NCBI GenBank assembly: GCA_022823825.1
Contig: JAJEHG010000045.1
Coordinates: 23,721-87,720 of the forward strand
From: Nitrosopumilaceae archaeon
GTDB taxonomy: Archaea; Thermoproteota; Nitrososphaeria; Nitrososphaerales; Nitrosopumilaceae
Length of the DNA: 64,000 nucleotides
Reading direction: 5' to 3'
Shown here: piece by piece, positions 29,066-38,762 of the stretch
Numbering within the stretch: position 1 is the first letter of the stretch
Layout of the letters: each line of letters starts with the position of its first letter
Notes under the pieces: model-generated
Seen by the model: the letters and a program-made list of their open reading frames with translations, nothing else
What the model was told of the DNA's origin: nothing
The model's database searches: none
Position numbers and translations under genes: made by a program

Positions 29066-29305
29066 ATGGGGCTGCTGTACTCGAAGCTGTACATCGACTT
29101 TGACCCCGGGCAGTGGGAGCAGGTTGCAAACGATCCTGTGTCGTTTAGAACCCGCGCAGAGGGGATTACGCTTGACGTGGAGGATACGTCACACAAGCCC
29201 TACCGTCTCGTGTTCAAGGAGGGTGGCAGGGTTTCCATAATGCGCGTTACAGGCAAGTACCGCATATTGTGGGATGATGGCGACGCGTCCGTGCAGCGGC
29301 AGTAG
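29066..29305 (+). CDS. Uncharacterised small protein
   Basis: MGLLYSKLYIDFDPGQWEQVANDPVSFRTRAEGITLDVEDTSHKPYRLVFKEGGRVSIMRVTGKYRILW. Confidence 0.6.
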   Translation: MGLLYSKLYIDFDPGQWEQVANDPVSFRTRAEGITLDVEDTSHKPYRLVFKEGGRVSIMRVTGKYRILWDDGDASVQRQ

Positions 29306-29531
29306 CAGCGGTGGCGGCAGCGATAGCAATGGATGCTGCATGGGCTGCCGCGACGCGGATCCTGCCCGCCGGGAAAAGCCTTGCCGCTTCCGGCCCTGAT
29401 GTCACGATACGCAGTACCGAGAACCGCGCCCTTGGGCGGCCTGCCCGGGTTCGTCCTCGCGCCCTGAGCGCCCCTGTACTGGAACGCGTCCGGAGCCAGA
29501 AAATAAAAGGGGCCCAACTGATGCCCGTGTC

Positions 29532-29768
29532 GTGAGTCTTGAGGATAGAGCCCGCAGTTTGGCCGCGGACTTTGATAACGCGTCTGCTCAGGATGTCTTG
29601 TCGGTACTGGACGGGGTGATCCCGTTGCTTCGGAGCGAACCCGTTGCCGCCTATCTGCAGAAAAAACTGGACGGGCTGAGAGACGAGGCCGACGAGTCGG
29701 AGCGCCGCTCAAAGTGCGCCGCGCTCAGGCCCTACGTGGATTGGTACCTGCAGGGGCTGCAGGAGTGA
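29532..29768 (+). CDS. Uncharacterised small helical protein
   Basis: VSLEDRARSLAADFDNASAQDVLSVLDGVIPLLRSEPVAAYLQKKLDGLRDEADESERR; GTG start. Confidence 0.6.
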   Translation: MSLEDRARSLAADFDNASAQDVLSVLDGVIPLLRSEPVAAYLQKKLDGLRDEADESERRSKCAALRPYVDWYLQGLQE

Positions 29769-29879
29769 CGCGCTTTATGCCGCGGGGCGACAAACCCGTC
29801 TTTCCGCACATGCTTCTTTGCAGTCACATCCCGGGCGCAGCTCGCACATTGCATGCGCCCCGCCCAGAGCTGCCGCCTG

Positions 29880-30536
29880 TCAGTCGCCGCCCTCAAACAC
29901 CCTTATGTTCTGGAGCGCTCGCTCGATCTCGCCCTTGTCCCCCGCCGCCGCCTCCATGTCCCCTACCAGCCTTACAAAGTACTCGTATCCGGTATCCTGG
30001 GCCTTGGTTATGTCGGATTTGTAGCACGCAAGCGCCTTTTCCATGAACGGCACGTCGTCGGCAAGGCCATCAAGGCCGCCGTTGCCATTGTCGCGTCTCT
30101 CTCCGCCGCTTCCATCGCCAAGACACTCGAGTATCCTGCGCGACACTCCGTCGATCTCAGGTATCGTCTTGGCCGCCTGCTGTTGCAGAACAGACGCAAA
30201 CATGGCAGCCGCTCCCTTTAGCTCCGGGCTTTCTGACAGCGTGCGCAGCCTCTTCTTGTAATGGTCTAGTGATTTTAGTATGATCCTGTATCCTCCCCCC
30301 TCCTTTAGGTATATGCCGCCCAGCCAGATCCTGCCAGCCATGCGCATGGTCCGCCGCGGTGCCGTTAATAGGTTGTTGCGGCAGTTACGCATGATCTGGA
30401 CGCCAAAGGCCCGCGCCTGCCGCCTCACATCCCCGTATCTTGTGGGCGGGACGCCCGCGTCTGAGCGCATTTCACGCGGCCTGTTCTGCCGCCCCCTCGC
30501 GCCGTCGCCGTAGCCGCCCGCGCACCCCTGCCGCAC
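29880..30536 (-). CDS. Uncharacterised protein; N-terminal start uncertain
   Basis: Body MRMAGRIWLGGIYLKEGGGYRIILKSLDHYKKRLRTLSESPELKGAAAMFASVLQQQAAKTIPEIDGV looks coding; the first ~60 aa may be artefactual. Confidence 0.6.
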   Translation of the reverse strand: MRQGCAGGYGDGARGRQNRPREMRSDAGVPPTRYGDVRRQARAFGVQIMRNCRNNLLTAPRRTMRMAGRIWLGGIYLKEGGGYRIILKSLDHYKKRLRTLSESPELKGAAAMFASVLQQQAAKTIPEIDGVSRRILECLGDGSGGERRDNGNGGLDGLADDVPFMEKALACYKSDITKAQDTGYEYFVRLVGDMEAAAGDKGEIERALQNIRVFEGGD

Positions 30537-30549
30537 CCGGTACGTCCGT

Positions 30550-31014
30550 CTAATTTTGCAGTCCGATCGCGCGCTGCATATGCCGTATCCTGTAGGCCAT
30601 CAGCCCGTTCAGTCCAAAAATTACGGCCAGCCCTGCATATGCGAGGGGCTGGCTGTTCTCTATGAGCATGCCCGAGATGCCCGCCCCCAGCACGCTTGGC
30701 AGCAGCGACAGGACGTAGAGCCACCATCCGCAGCATCCAAGCGGCACCAGCGCAAAGAACGAAAAGAACGAGGCTGCAGCAGACGACGCTGCCACCCCGC
30801 CCGTCCCCCCGCCTTGAGCCCCGGCGCCCGTCCCCTCTGCGCTTCCCCCGCGGCCCGGCGCGACCCTGCATCCTGCAAGCCTCCGCCTCTTCTCTGCAAG
30901 GTATGCCTGGAGCCCGGTTCCCGCGCCTATTCCAACCATTATGGCCGGGTTTGTCACCAGGGTCACGTACAGGGCTGACTCTGCCGGAAGCGACGGGGTT
31001 GTTGCAACTACCAC
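30550..31014 (-). CDS. Multi-TM membrane protein with Gly-rich loop
   Basis: TM-like segments ASFFSFFALVPLGCCGWWLYVLSLLPSVLGAGISGML and LAYAGLAVIFGLNGLMAY; central GRGGSAEGTGAGAQGGGTGG. Confidence 0.6.
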   Translation of the reverse strand: MVVATTPSLPAESALYVTLVTNPAIMVGIGAGTGLQAYLAEKRRRLAGCRVAPGRGGSAEGTGAGAQGGGTGGVAASSAAASFFSFFALVPLGCCGWWLYVLSLLPSVLGAGISGMLIENSQPLAYAGLAVIFGLNGLMAYRIRHMQRAIGLQN

Positions 31015-31079
31015 GGCCGCATACGCCAGGACGGCCAGTCCTCCGAACAGGATCGGCCTGACAGGAACAAGAGATCCGG

Positions 31080-32219
31080 CTATGGCTCATACACCTCGGT
31101 ATCCGGGTGGAACGCGACCCATTCAAACCAGAATCCGGGGCTAAACGCGAGGCGCTCTATACTGCGCCCCTCAAGGAGGCCTGCCACTGCCATGCCGTCA
31201 TAGTCCCAAACGGATCCCGTCTGTACGTCTGTCAGCGTGGCGCCATCGTACTCGAACTCCAGCAGCTGCCCGTCCCATACCGGCCTCTCAAACGCCCGTG
31301 CATTCCCCTCAAACGTCGATACAATCAGGACGGGCAGGTCACCGACCACGTCGTTTATTGCCCCCGAGTCCTCCGCGTCACCCTGCCTGTACGCCTTGTA
31401 TGTGCCGCCGCTCTCAAATCCCAGTATGACCTCCTTTGGATGCATGGCGCCTGATGCCGCCCCCGCGTCGTCCACCGGGAATATTATGCTGTAGTCCGTA
31501 TAGTATCCGCCGTAGGGATCCACGTTGTATGCGCGCACGTGGCCGGTCTCGGTGGTCAGCACCACGGTGTCCGGATGCACCTCCCTCCAGTCGTCCCACC
31601 GGATTACGTCAAACGGCACGGTGCCGAGCCTCTGCCCTGCAAGTTCCCCCTTGATGGCTGCTCCCAGGGCCTGGCTCCAGTACGTCCCTGTCGTCCTGTC
31701 ATACATCACCAGGTTGCTGTTGTACAGCTTGCCGGACGTCCCAAACTCTACCACCCTGTCTCCAAGCGCCCTCTCAAAGACCTGGCTCGTATAGCACAGC
31801 GGGCAGTACGTTACGGCGACCGGGATGCCCCCGACCACGTCGTTTACAATCTCGTGCCATACCAGTATGCTAAGCGGATAAGCCTTTGCCTCCCCCTCGA
31901 TCTCGAGGCCTATTACGACGTCGGAGCCGGACATGAATTCCGCCTCTTCTGCATGCGCAAACTTCGGATCGTCTATTGATGGGATCCCGTCCGGCGGCGG
32001 GCCACCGCTGATTATCTTGTCAAGCGGGACCGTGTGCTTTTGGCCGTTTGTTACAGTGACGCTTGAATAATCGGACGAGGTACTGCCGGATTCAAAGGCC
32101 GGCGCCAAGTCGTTCACCGCGGCCTCCGTTGGACCATCCGCGTCATACGCGTAGAGTATGGCTACGCTCAGAATTATTGCCACGGCTCCGGCCGCGCCGA
32201 CGGCCATTTTCGGATTCAA
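31080..32219 (-). CDS. DUF3179-family exported protein
   Basis: N-terminal TM; GIPSIDDPKFAHAEEAEFMSGSDVVIGLEIEGEAKAYPLSILVWHEIVNDVVGGIPVAVTYCPLCYTSQVFERALG. Confidence 0.85.
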   Translation of the reverse strand: MNPKMAVGAAGAVAIILSVAILYAYDADGPTEAAVNDLAPAFESGSTSSDYSSVTVTNGQKHTVPLDKIISGGPPPDGIPSIDDPKFAHAEEAEFMSGSDVVIGLEIEGEAKAYPLSILVWHEIVNDVVGGIPVAVTYCPLCYTSQVFERALGDRVVEFGTSGKLYNSNLVMYDRTTGTYWSQALGAAIKGELAGQRLGTVPFDVIRWDDWREVHPDTVVLTTETGHVRAYNVDPYGGYYTDYSIIFPVDDAGAASGAMHPKEVILGFESGGTYKAYRQGDAEDSGAINDVVGDLPVLIVSTFEGNARAFERPVWDGQLLEFEYDGATLTDVQTGSVWDYDGMAVAGLLEGRSIERLAFSPGFWFEWVAFHPDTEVYEP

Positions 32220-32442
32220 ATCTGATTACAAAAACTCTGTAAAATATTAAAGGATTGTTCCATGTCTGCGTAATGTTCATAGCCATTATGGAAATTCCCC
32301 CGCACAAGGCACGTCCTGTTTTGATCGCGTATTGGCAACGCTGCCGGCGCGCCAGGACTCTGGAGATGCGATGTTTGGGATCGCGGGTATGAAGAAGATG
32401 CCAAACCCCCGGTGGCTGGGTGGGGCTCCTGTCACACGACGC

Positions 32443-32685
32443 TTATTCCCTCGCCGACTCGCTCCTGCTGAACAGCGTCAGCAGCACGCCCGCCATCGTG
32501 GCGCCTATTCCGGCCAGCCCGACAAAGATTCCTGTGTTCTTTACGAGCCTGTGCGCCGGCTCGAACTGGCCCGTCTCGATTGAATAGAACATACCCAGTC
32601 CCGCCGCGAACATAATCATCCCGATTATCATGGTCGCGGCCGAGTTCTTCACGCCTTGTGTGGGTGCCGCTGCTATTAATCTCAT
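32443..32685 (-). CDS. Small two-TM membrane protein
   Basis: AATMIIGMIMFAAGLGMFYSIETGQ...GIFVGLAGIGATMAGVLLTLF. Confidence 0.6.
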   Translation of the reverse strand: MRLIAAAPTQGVKNSAATMIIGMIMFAAGLGMFYSIETGQFEPAHRLVKNTGIFVGLAGIGATMAGVLLTLFSRSESARE

Positions 32686-32817
32686 GGGCGCATGCGCGCG
32701 GCCCGCTGTTGTTGCTGCCGTCGCCTGCCGCTGCTTCTCCGGGCGCGCACGCCTGCGGTACGAACAGCCTCCTTGTGCCTGCCCTGCCCACATTGATTAG
32801 CCCCTTCACGCCCGCGT

Positions 32818-32826
32818 CCCCCCCCC
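32818..32826. repeat. C9 homopolymer in a divergent intergenic region
   Basis: 'gcgtcccccccccttcc'. Confidence 0.9.
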
Positions 32827-32938
32827 TTCCCGGACGTACGGAGATGAGGAGTGCTTGCATCGATACCAAAACCAGACCGGGCATGGGACCGACGCCGCAT
32901 GATTTAGCTTATATGTCCCTCGGGTTTTTTCTCTGCTA

Positions 32939-33316
32939 ATGGCATCTGCCACGGTCGACCTTATTGGCGTTGTACAGAAAATACTGGATCTTGATTCCAA
33001 GATGAGATTTGCGGCGATAATCAACCTGCAGGGAAAGATACGGGAAGCCATAATGAAGACGGGAAAGACCAGCCTCAAGTCGCAAAAGGAAGAGGAGCAC
33101 TTTTGCCAGCAGGTGGCCCAGAGAAGGAAGATGCGAAAGGAGTTTGACCGGTCGCTTGGCAAGGTGACGTACGTGCACGTTGAGCGCGAAAAGGTCTCCC
33201 AGATGGTCGTGTATACAAGCCGAAACACAATCTATTTTACGATTGAGCGCGACATGCCAATCCAAAAGAAGATACGGATCGTCGAAAAGGTGAAAAAGAT
33301 TACGAGCACCATCTGA
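32939..33316 (+). CDS. Uncharacterised protein (DUF6659-like)
   Basis: MASATVDLIGVVQKILDLDSKMRFAAIINLQGKIREAIMKTGKTSLKSQKEEEHFCQQVAQRRKM; family name recalled, unverified. Confidence 0.7.
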   Translation: MASATVDLIGVVQKILDLDSKMRFAAIINLQGKIREAIMKTGKTSLKSQKEEEHFCQQVAQRRKMRKEFDRSLGKVTYVHVEREKVSQMVVYTSRNTIYFTIERDMPIQKKIRIVEKVKKITSTI

Positions 33317-33433
33317 TCATTGGCGTCCTATTCTAAGTATTTTCGTGAACTGACGACGCGTCTGTTCTGGTAACCATCGCCTGCCCCGTCCGTCTTGAAA
33401 AACGATATAACGGGCACCGGCGCCTGCCGCACC

Positions 33434-33712
33434 ATGAAAGTCCTGGTGGATGAACACTCTGACGGATTGGATGAGAGGCTCTGCGAGAAGGGGTTCGAGG
33501 CGCAAAGCGTCAAGAAGCTCATAAGCAAGGGCATGGCTCTCAAGTCTGATTTCTCCGTACTAAAGTACGCAGAGTCTCACAAGATGGTACTAGTAACAAA
33601 GGACAAGGAGAACATATCGGGGTGCCGGGAAAACGGAATCCGGTGCGTGGCACTGGACGACGACGTGCTCTTCAAATATGTAGTCTCCGAGCTTGAGTGC
33701 CTCGGCAAGTGA
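33434..33712 (+). CDS. PIN-like (DUF5615/Mut7-C type) putative nuclease
   Basis: MKVLVDEHSDGLDERLCEKGFEAQSVKKL...DFSVLKYAESHKMVLVTKDKENISGC: VDE / D / TKDK acidic pattern. Confidence 0.7.
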   Translation: MKVLVDEHSDGLDERLCEKGFEAQSVKKLISKGMALKSDFSVLKYAESHKMVLVTKDKENISGCRENGIRCVALDDDVLFKYVVSELECLGK

Positions 33713-33742
33713 CCGTGTGTGCGCTAACGCACCGTGCACTCG

Positions 33743-34261
33743 TCAGCGCCCCGGAGCCCCGCCCCGCCCGTTCCCCGCGTCGTCCGGATCCCTGAGCAGG
33801 TTTTTTCGGACCAGGATCGGGATCTTGTAGAGTGACGCCAGGGCTATCGCGTCCGACGCGCGGTAGTTTTTCAGGACGATGTCCTTTCTGCCCGTAAGAT
33901 ACAGGTTCGCTCGCAGGACGCTGCCGCTCTGGTACACCTTGACCTTTACTAGCACAATCTCGTTCTCCTCGCATATGTCCGATATCATGCTGTACACCGA
34001 GGGAATCTGGATCGGCGCCGCGTCGGCGTCTGACATGCACACGATATGCTTTACCACCTCGCCTGAAAAGGCCCTGACGTGGAACTCTTTCCCGTCGTCT
34101 GAGCGCAGGACCGCCAGCCCCTCCATCCCGTAGGGGTCAAGGAACCCCACCGTCTCGATTCTGGCAGACTGGTAGTCCGGCTCCTGCTCCTCGGCGATGT
34201 CCACGACGCTACGGGGCGTTGCAGTGCTTATAAAGATACAAAGGGGCCGCGCATACGGCAC
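33743..34261 (-). CDS. Bifunctional nuclease (BFN/DUF151) family protein
   Basis: VLRSDDGKEFHVRAFSGEVVKHIVCM...YSMISDICEENEIVLVKVKVYQSGSVLRANLYLTGRKDIVLKNYRASDAIALASLYKIPILV. Confidence 0.85.
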   Translation of the reverse strand: MPYARPLCIFISTATPRSVVDIAEEQEPDYQSARIETVGFLDPYGMEGLAVLRSDDGKEFHVRAFSGEVVKHIVCMSDADAAPIQIPSVYSMISDICEENEIVLVKVKVYQSGSVLRANLYLTGRKDIVLKNYRASDAIALASLYKIPILVRKNLLRDPDDAGNGRGGAPGR

Positions 34262-34318
34262 CTGCTGCGATCCAACTCACCGGCCATGCGCATTTATTTA
34301 ACGGCCGATCGCAGCTGA

Positions 34319-36142
34319 TTGAACATGTCCTCAGAGCACCAGCGCTCACTAAAGTACATCCGGGCAAAATACGTCCGGGAATACATGCGCAAGGACTTTA
34401 CCATAATGCGCGTGTGGGACAGCACCCGGAGCGCGGCGCAGAGGATGAGCGACAACAACACCGACACCGTTATCGTGACGGACGTCCGCGCGCGCCCGGT
34501 CGGCATAGTAACGGACGTGGACATACTTGAGACCGTCAGCAACCCGGAGGTGAACGTGGAGAAGACCAGGCTTGACCAGATAATGAGCTCGCCTATGATC
34601 ACCACCACCGAAAAGGTCACGCTTGCAGACGCCGCCGTCCAGATGAAGAACGAGGGCATCCACAAGCTTCCGGTAATATCCAACAACGCCGTGGTCGGGG
34701 TGATACGGCAGACCTCCATCTCGACCGCGATAAAGGAGGCAGTCGGCAGCCCCCCGCGCCTGCTAAGCCCGCCCGTCAGGGCGGTGCTCGGAAACTTGGG
34801 ATTCGTGCTCCAGTTTGCAGGCGTGCTGCTGTTCGTGCCCGCGATCGTGGCCACCATACTTGAGGACACCACGACTGCCACCGGCATCTACCTCAGCACG
34901 GTGCTGCTCCTGGCGACGGGATTTGCCCTCAACTCCTACGGCGAAAAGGCCGGGCTCAACATGCGGCAGGCGTCCATACTGGTCTTTTCAAGCCTGTTTC
35001 TCATGTCTTTGTTCGGCTCCATCCCGTACTTTTACGTCATGCCAGAGGACATGCCCCCCGGGGAAGCCTTTGCAAACTCGTTCTTCTCGAGCGCCGCGGG
35101 CTTCACCACGGGCGGCCTGTCTCTGTTTGACACGCCGGAGGATCTGGGGCACAGTTTTACCTTCTTCCGGAGCTATACGCAGCTCGTGGGCGGCATGAGT
35201 TTCATATACCTCGTAATTACCGCGTTCTACTCGGAGGCCCACCTAAAGTCAATGCGCGGCTTTATCACCGGAAGGGCGCTCCACCTCAAGGAGCTCTTCC
35301 TGTCGATTACGGTGATATTCCTGCTGTACATCACGACGCTTGCCCTGCTGCTGTTCGTGCTGGGCAAGCGCGACCTGCTTGACAACTTTTCGCTGTCCAT
35401 GAGCACCCTTGCGACTGGGGGGTTCCTTCCCTCCTCGACCATACTTGACGACCTGGTGTGGTACGACTACACGCTGCTGATAATAGCGATGATAATGGGG
35501 GCGCTCCCGTTCACGTTCCACTACAGCTTTGTAAGCAAAAGGTTCCGGGTCCGAAAGCTGGGCCGCGAGGTGGTGGCATACTTTGCAATACTCGGCACCG
35601 GCGTCGCCATATTCATCGCGATAAGCGGCACGGACTTTCTACCCGCGACGTTCTATGCGGTCTCGGCCAGCACGACTGCTGGGCTGCAGCATGAGGACAT
35701 ATCCGGGCTCAACGGGGCCGCGTACGGGGTGCTGGTGGTGCTGATGTTCGCCGGCGGCTGCGGGTTCTCCACCGCGGGGGGCATGAAGATATTCCGGCTC
35801 CTGGCCCTCCGCAACCTCTTGAACTTTTTGCGCTCCTCTGCCCGCAAGGCGATGGCGCCAGAGGCCAAAAAGGAGGTGGTAAGCACGCTGATCATCGTTG
35901 CGCTGTTTCCGATAATTGCGGCGGCGGCCGGCGCCCACCTCGCGTCGGTCACGGGAGCCCCGTATACGGAGTCGTTCTTTGAGGCCAGCGGTGTGATTAC
36001 CACGGGCGGACTCTCGGCAGGGGTGATAGACTTTGAGACGGATCCGGCCACCAAGATGATGCTCGGCTTTCTCATGATATTTGGGCGCCTTGAGATAATT
36101 GCCATAATCTACATATTTCTGCCGAGACTGGGGCCGTCGTAG
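34319..36142 (+). CDS. TrkH-family K+ transporter with N-terminal CBS-domain pair
   Basis: CBS region TVIVTDVRARPVGIVTDVDILETVSNPEV...IHKLPVISNNAVVGVIRQTSI, then TrkH motifs SSAAGFTTGGLSLF, MSTLATGGFLPSS, SASTTAGLQHEDISGLNGAAYGVLVVLMFAGGCGFSTAGG. Confidence 0.92.
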   Translation: MNMSSEHQRSLKYIRAKYVREYMRKDFTIMRVWDSTRSAAQRMSDNNTDTVIVTDVRARPVGIVTDVDILETVSNPEVNVEKTRLDQIMSSPMITTTEKVTLADAAVQMKNEGIHKLPVISNNAVVGVIRQTSISTAIKEAVGSPPRLLSPPVRAVLGNLGFVLQFAGVLLFVPAIVATILEDTTTATGIYLSTVLLLATGFALNSYGEKAGLNMRQASILVFSSLFLMSLFGSIPYFYVMPEDMPPGEAFANSFFSSAAGFTTGGLSLFDTPEDLGHSFTFFRSYTQLVGGMSFIYLVITAFYSEAHLKSMRGFITGRALHLKELFLSITVIFLLYITTLALLLFVLGKRDLLDNFSLSMSTLATGGFLPSSTILDDLVWYDYTLLIIAMIMGALPFTFHYSFVSKRFRVRKLGREVVAYFAILGTGVAIFIAISGTDFLPATFYAVSASTTAGLQHEDISGLNGAAYGVLVVLMFAGGCGFSTAGGMKIFRLLALRNLLNFLRSSARKAMAPEAKKEVVSTLIIVALFPIIAAAAGAHLASVTGAPYTESFFEASGVITTGGLSAGVIDFETDPATKMMLGFLMIFGRLEIIAIIYIFLPRLGPS

Positions 36143-36291
36143 CACGCCTCACCCCCATGTACGTCTGCGCCCCGGCGACTCCCTTGCTGCACCGTCCTTC
36201 TCCCTGCCATCCCTCTTTCTCCCCTCTCCCTCTTGTGTACGGGCCGCTGCCCATACGGCCGGCGCACGCCGCGCCGGAAACTGCAAACCGC

Positions 36292-37197
36292 ATGGAATTT
36301 AATCGAGATGCGCCCCCTTTGCCCATGGAAGGGGCAGGGGACGCGCGCGCAGAAAATGGCGGCAGCCGCCGCCGCGCGGCAGCCGGAACGCGCCTGGTCG
36401 CGGCCGGCTTTGTAATGATGGCCGCCCTGTTTCTCATATATGGCAGGTACCAGGATCCTGCCAGCCTCACTCCTGACGCCATACACGTGGTGCAGAGGCT
36501 TGCATACGGGTTCTACGTTGCCCTGCTGGCCTCGCTGGGGGCGGTCGCGTACGGGATGTACCGCTACCACGCGTCAAAGGTGGAGGAATGGCGCGCGGGA
36601 ATGCGTGATCTGGGCTCCGTCATTGCAATGCACACGTGGAACAGGAGGTCCCGGAGGATATTCGTATCCGTCTTTGTCGGATACGGGCTGTTCTTCTCCC
36701 TGGCATCGGGCACCCTGGTGTACCAGCCGGGCATCAACTTTGCCACGCATTACGGCGCCGAGATACCGTCCGGGTTCGTCTCGCCGTGCTGCGACGCGCC
36801 GGGTTACATGCCAAAGATAATCGTATACCTGACTGAGACCGTGGGGCTGCAGGTGGTGCCAGTCAACGTCGTGCTGCAGGCCGTGGTGTCGTATTTGGTG
36901 GGGCTCAACGCGTCTGTTGCGGCCGGGGCGTACTCCGTATCAAGGAAGCGCCGCGGGCTTGGGACCGTCGGGGCCGCCACCGGACTGTTCGTCGCGTGCC
37001 CGACGTGCGCGGGCACGTTTCTATCTCTGTTTGTGGGCACTGCAGGCGGCATCGCGGCGTCCGCGGCGCTCGTGCAGGTGCAGACCCTGCTGATAGCCGT
37101 GTGCATACCTGTACTGCTGGCCACGCCGTACCTGATGGCAAGACGCCTGAGGGACGCGGCCGACGGGGGCCAGTGCAGGATCGACTGCGCGGACTGA
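36292..37197 (+). CDS. Multi-TM membrane protein with paired-Cys motifs
   Basis: TM helices plus VSPCCDAPGYMPK and FVACPTCAGTFLSLFVGTAGG. Confidence 0.7.
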   Translation: MEFNRDAPPLPMEGAGDARAENGGSRRRAAAGTRLVAAGFVMMAALFLIYGRYQDPASLTPDAIHVVQRLAYGFYVALLASLGAVAYGMYRYHASKVEEWRAGMRDLGSVIAMHTWNRRSRRIFVSVFVGYGLFFSLASGTLVYQPGINFATHYGAEIPSGFVSPCCDAPGYMPKIIVYLTETVGLQVVPVNVVLQAVVSYLVGLNASVAAGAYSVSRKRRGLGTVGAATGLFVACPTCAGTFLSLFVGTAGGIAASAALVQVQTLLIAVCIPVLLATPYLMARRLRDAADGGQCRIDCAD

Positions 37198-37423
37198 CCC
37201 CGCGAAGCGCCTACCCCCGTACGTATGCGGCCCTGCCATGCGAACCTGCTTTGTGAGGGGCATCCCCCGTGCATGGGGCCGGCGGCGTGACGTGCGCCGC
37301 GATAGGCTGTCCGTTCAACAACTGCACTGCCTTCGTCTCCGCCCCCCACCTTCCATCTGCCCATACGAATCCAGTCCGCCCCGATCATACAGGCTTTAAA
37401 GCGCCGATACCGGACGCCTTGCA

Positions 37424-38305
37424 ATGAGAATCACGTCGATGCCCGAATCCGAGCTTGCGCGCGCGCTCCTGCCCGTCGACACCCGGATAAGGGAGGCGTA
37501 CCTGAAGCAGATGTCCGCGCTGGTGGCCGAAACCCCGATAAAGGTGATGCTGGGCGACACCACGGTCACTGACCAGACCACGTTCGACGCGGGCGGCATC
37601 AAGACATACCTGCAGAAGATAACTGAGCGCCTGGGCCCGTCCTGGCACGCGCGCGAGGTGACTGAGACGCGCGACGACGACGTCCGGCGCATGTTTGTCA
37701 AGCTTGAGTCCGAGGCGGCGGGGTACGCGTTGTCCGTACACCTGTCGGTCCAGTACAGGGCGCTGCTCTACTACAAGCCGGACGCCAGGGTCGAGCAGAT
37801 CCAGAGGGAGCTTGGAAGGATAGACGAGTCCGCCAGAAGCGACAGGGAGTCAATCGCGGACGCGGGTGACAGGATAGCTGCGGAGCGGCTAAAAGGCGCA
37901 GGATGCGTGGAGCCTGACTCCGCGGAGCTCTTTGAGACCCTGTACCGCGACGAGTCGCTTGCCGAAAGCATCGAGGATGAGATAAGAAAAACAGTGGACG
38001 ACGCGGGACTTGCAGTGCATGCCGACAGGCGCGACTCGCTCTTTGCGGAACTCGACTCGCTCCTGACCGAGGTGTACAGCACCACTGCCATAATGATAGA
38101 CGACGCGCGGCTGGTTACCGGGGAGGACGGCTTTCTCTACACCGCCGACGTCGAGAAGATCGCGGCGGCAGAACCAGCATCCGCCGCAGGCTCCGGAGCG
38201 AGGACTCCCAGGGACGGCCACTTTGACCCCGGTGCCGTCTCGAAGGATGCGCGGGAGGCGCTCGAGTCCCGGCTCGGGGAGCTTGCGGGCGCCATCGACG
38301 GGTAA
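37424..38305 (+). CDS. Uncharacterised protein
   Basis: 293-aa ORF with genome-like codon usage; no recognised family. Confidence 0.7.
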   Translation: MRITSMPESELARALLPVDTRIREAYLKQMSALVAETPIKVMLGDTTVTDQTTFDAGGIKTYLQKITERLGPSWHAREVTETRDDDVRRMFVKLESEAAGYALSVHLSVQYRALLYYKPDARVEQIQRELGRIDESARSDRESIADAGDRIAAERLKGAGCVEPDSAELFETLYRDESLAESIEDEIRKTVDDAGLAVHADRRDSLFAELDSLLTEVYSTTAIMIDDARLVTGEDGFLYTADVEKIAAAEPASAAGSGARTPRDGHFDPGAVSKDAREALESRLGELAGAIDG

Positions 38306-38391
38306 AACCGTCTTGCAGGTTGTATTAATCAAGGAACCGGAGTAGAGATGTCTCTCTCATGGGGGAGCTGCGATCCCCCGATATGCTTTTG

Positions 38392-38424
38392 CGATCTGAT
38401 TAGAGTATTTAATCATTTTGATCG
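38392..38424. promoter_or_regulatory. Imperfect inverted repeat in a long intergenic region
   Basis: CGATC-TGATTA-gagtatt-TAATCA-tttt-GATCG. Confidence 0.35.
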
Positions 38425-38762
38425 AGGAGGAACAGCCCGTTTTTGCGTCATACGCTCCTAATTATGTACATTTAAGCGCGTTTTGGTGCGTCTGATACCA
38501 CATCCCTGCCCCCGCTGCGGCGTGCCCTGCGGCAAGCCTCCGGCTTCAGGCCGGTAGGGGCTCCGCCCGCGGCGCATGCGGGGGGACGTGACTGCCAGCA
38601 GCACATCATGGCAGGCTGCAGCCGGCCCGTCAGTGGAGCCTTCGCTATGCTGCGTCCGGCGCCTCCCGGATGAGGCAGCCCCGTCTGGGCCCCGCGGGGG
38701 AACGGGCGGCGCCTGGCGCGATAACAACCCAAATAGGTAGGGGCGTCGGGGGACTGTCTGTG

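Noticed and set aside
33434-33712. PIN-like DUF5615 protein as a toxin-antitoxin pair
   Set aside because: The usual DUF433 antitoxin-type partner is absent on both sides; neighbours are a DUF6659-like protein and a BFN nuclease on the opposite strand.
38425-38762. SRP RNA or RNase P RNA gene
   Set aside because: I could not find the conserved SRP S-domain GGAAG/GGAGCA-type elements or RNase P CR-I/CR-V consensus; only generic hairpins are visible.
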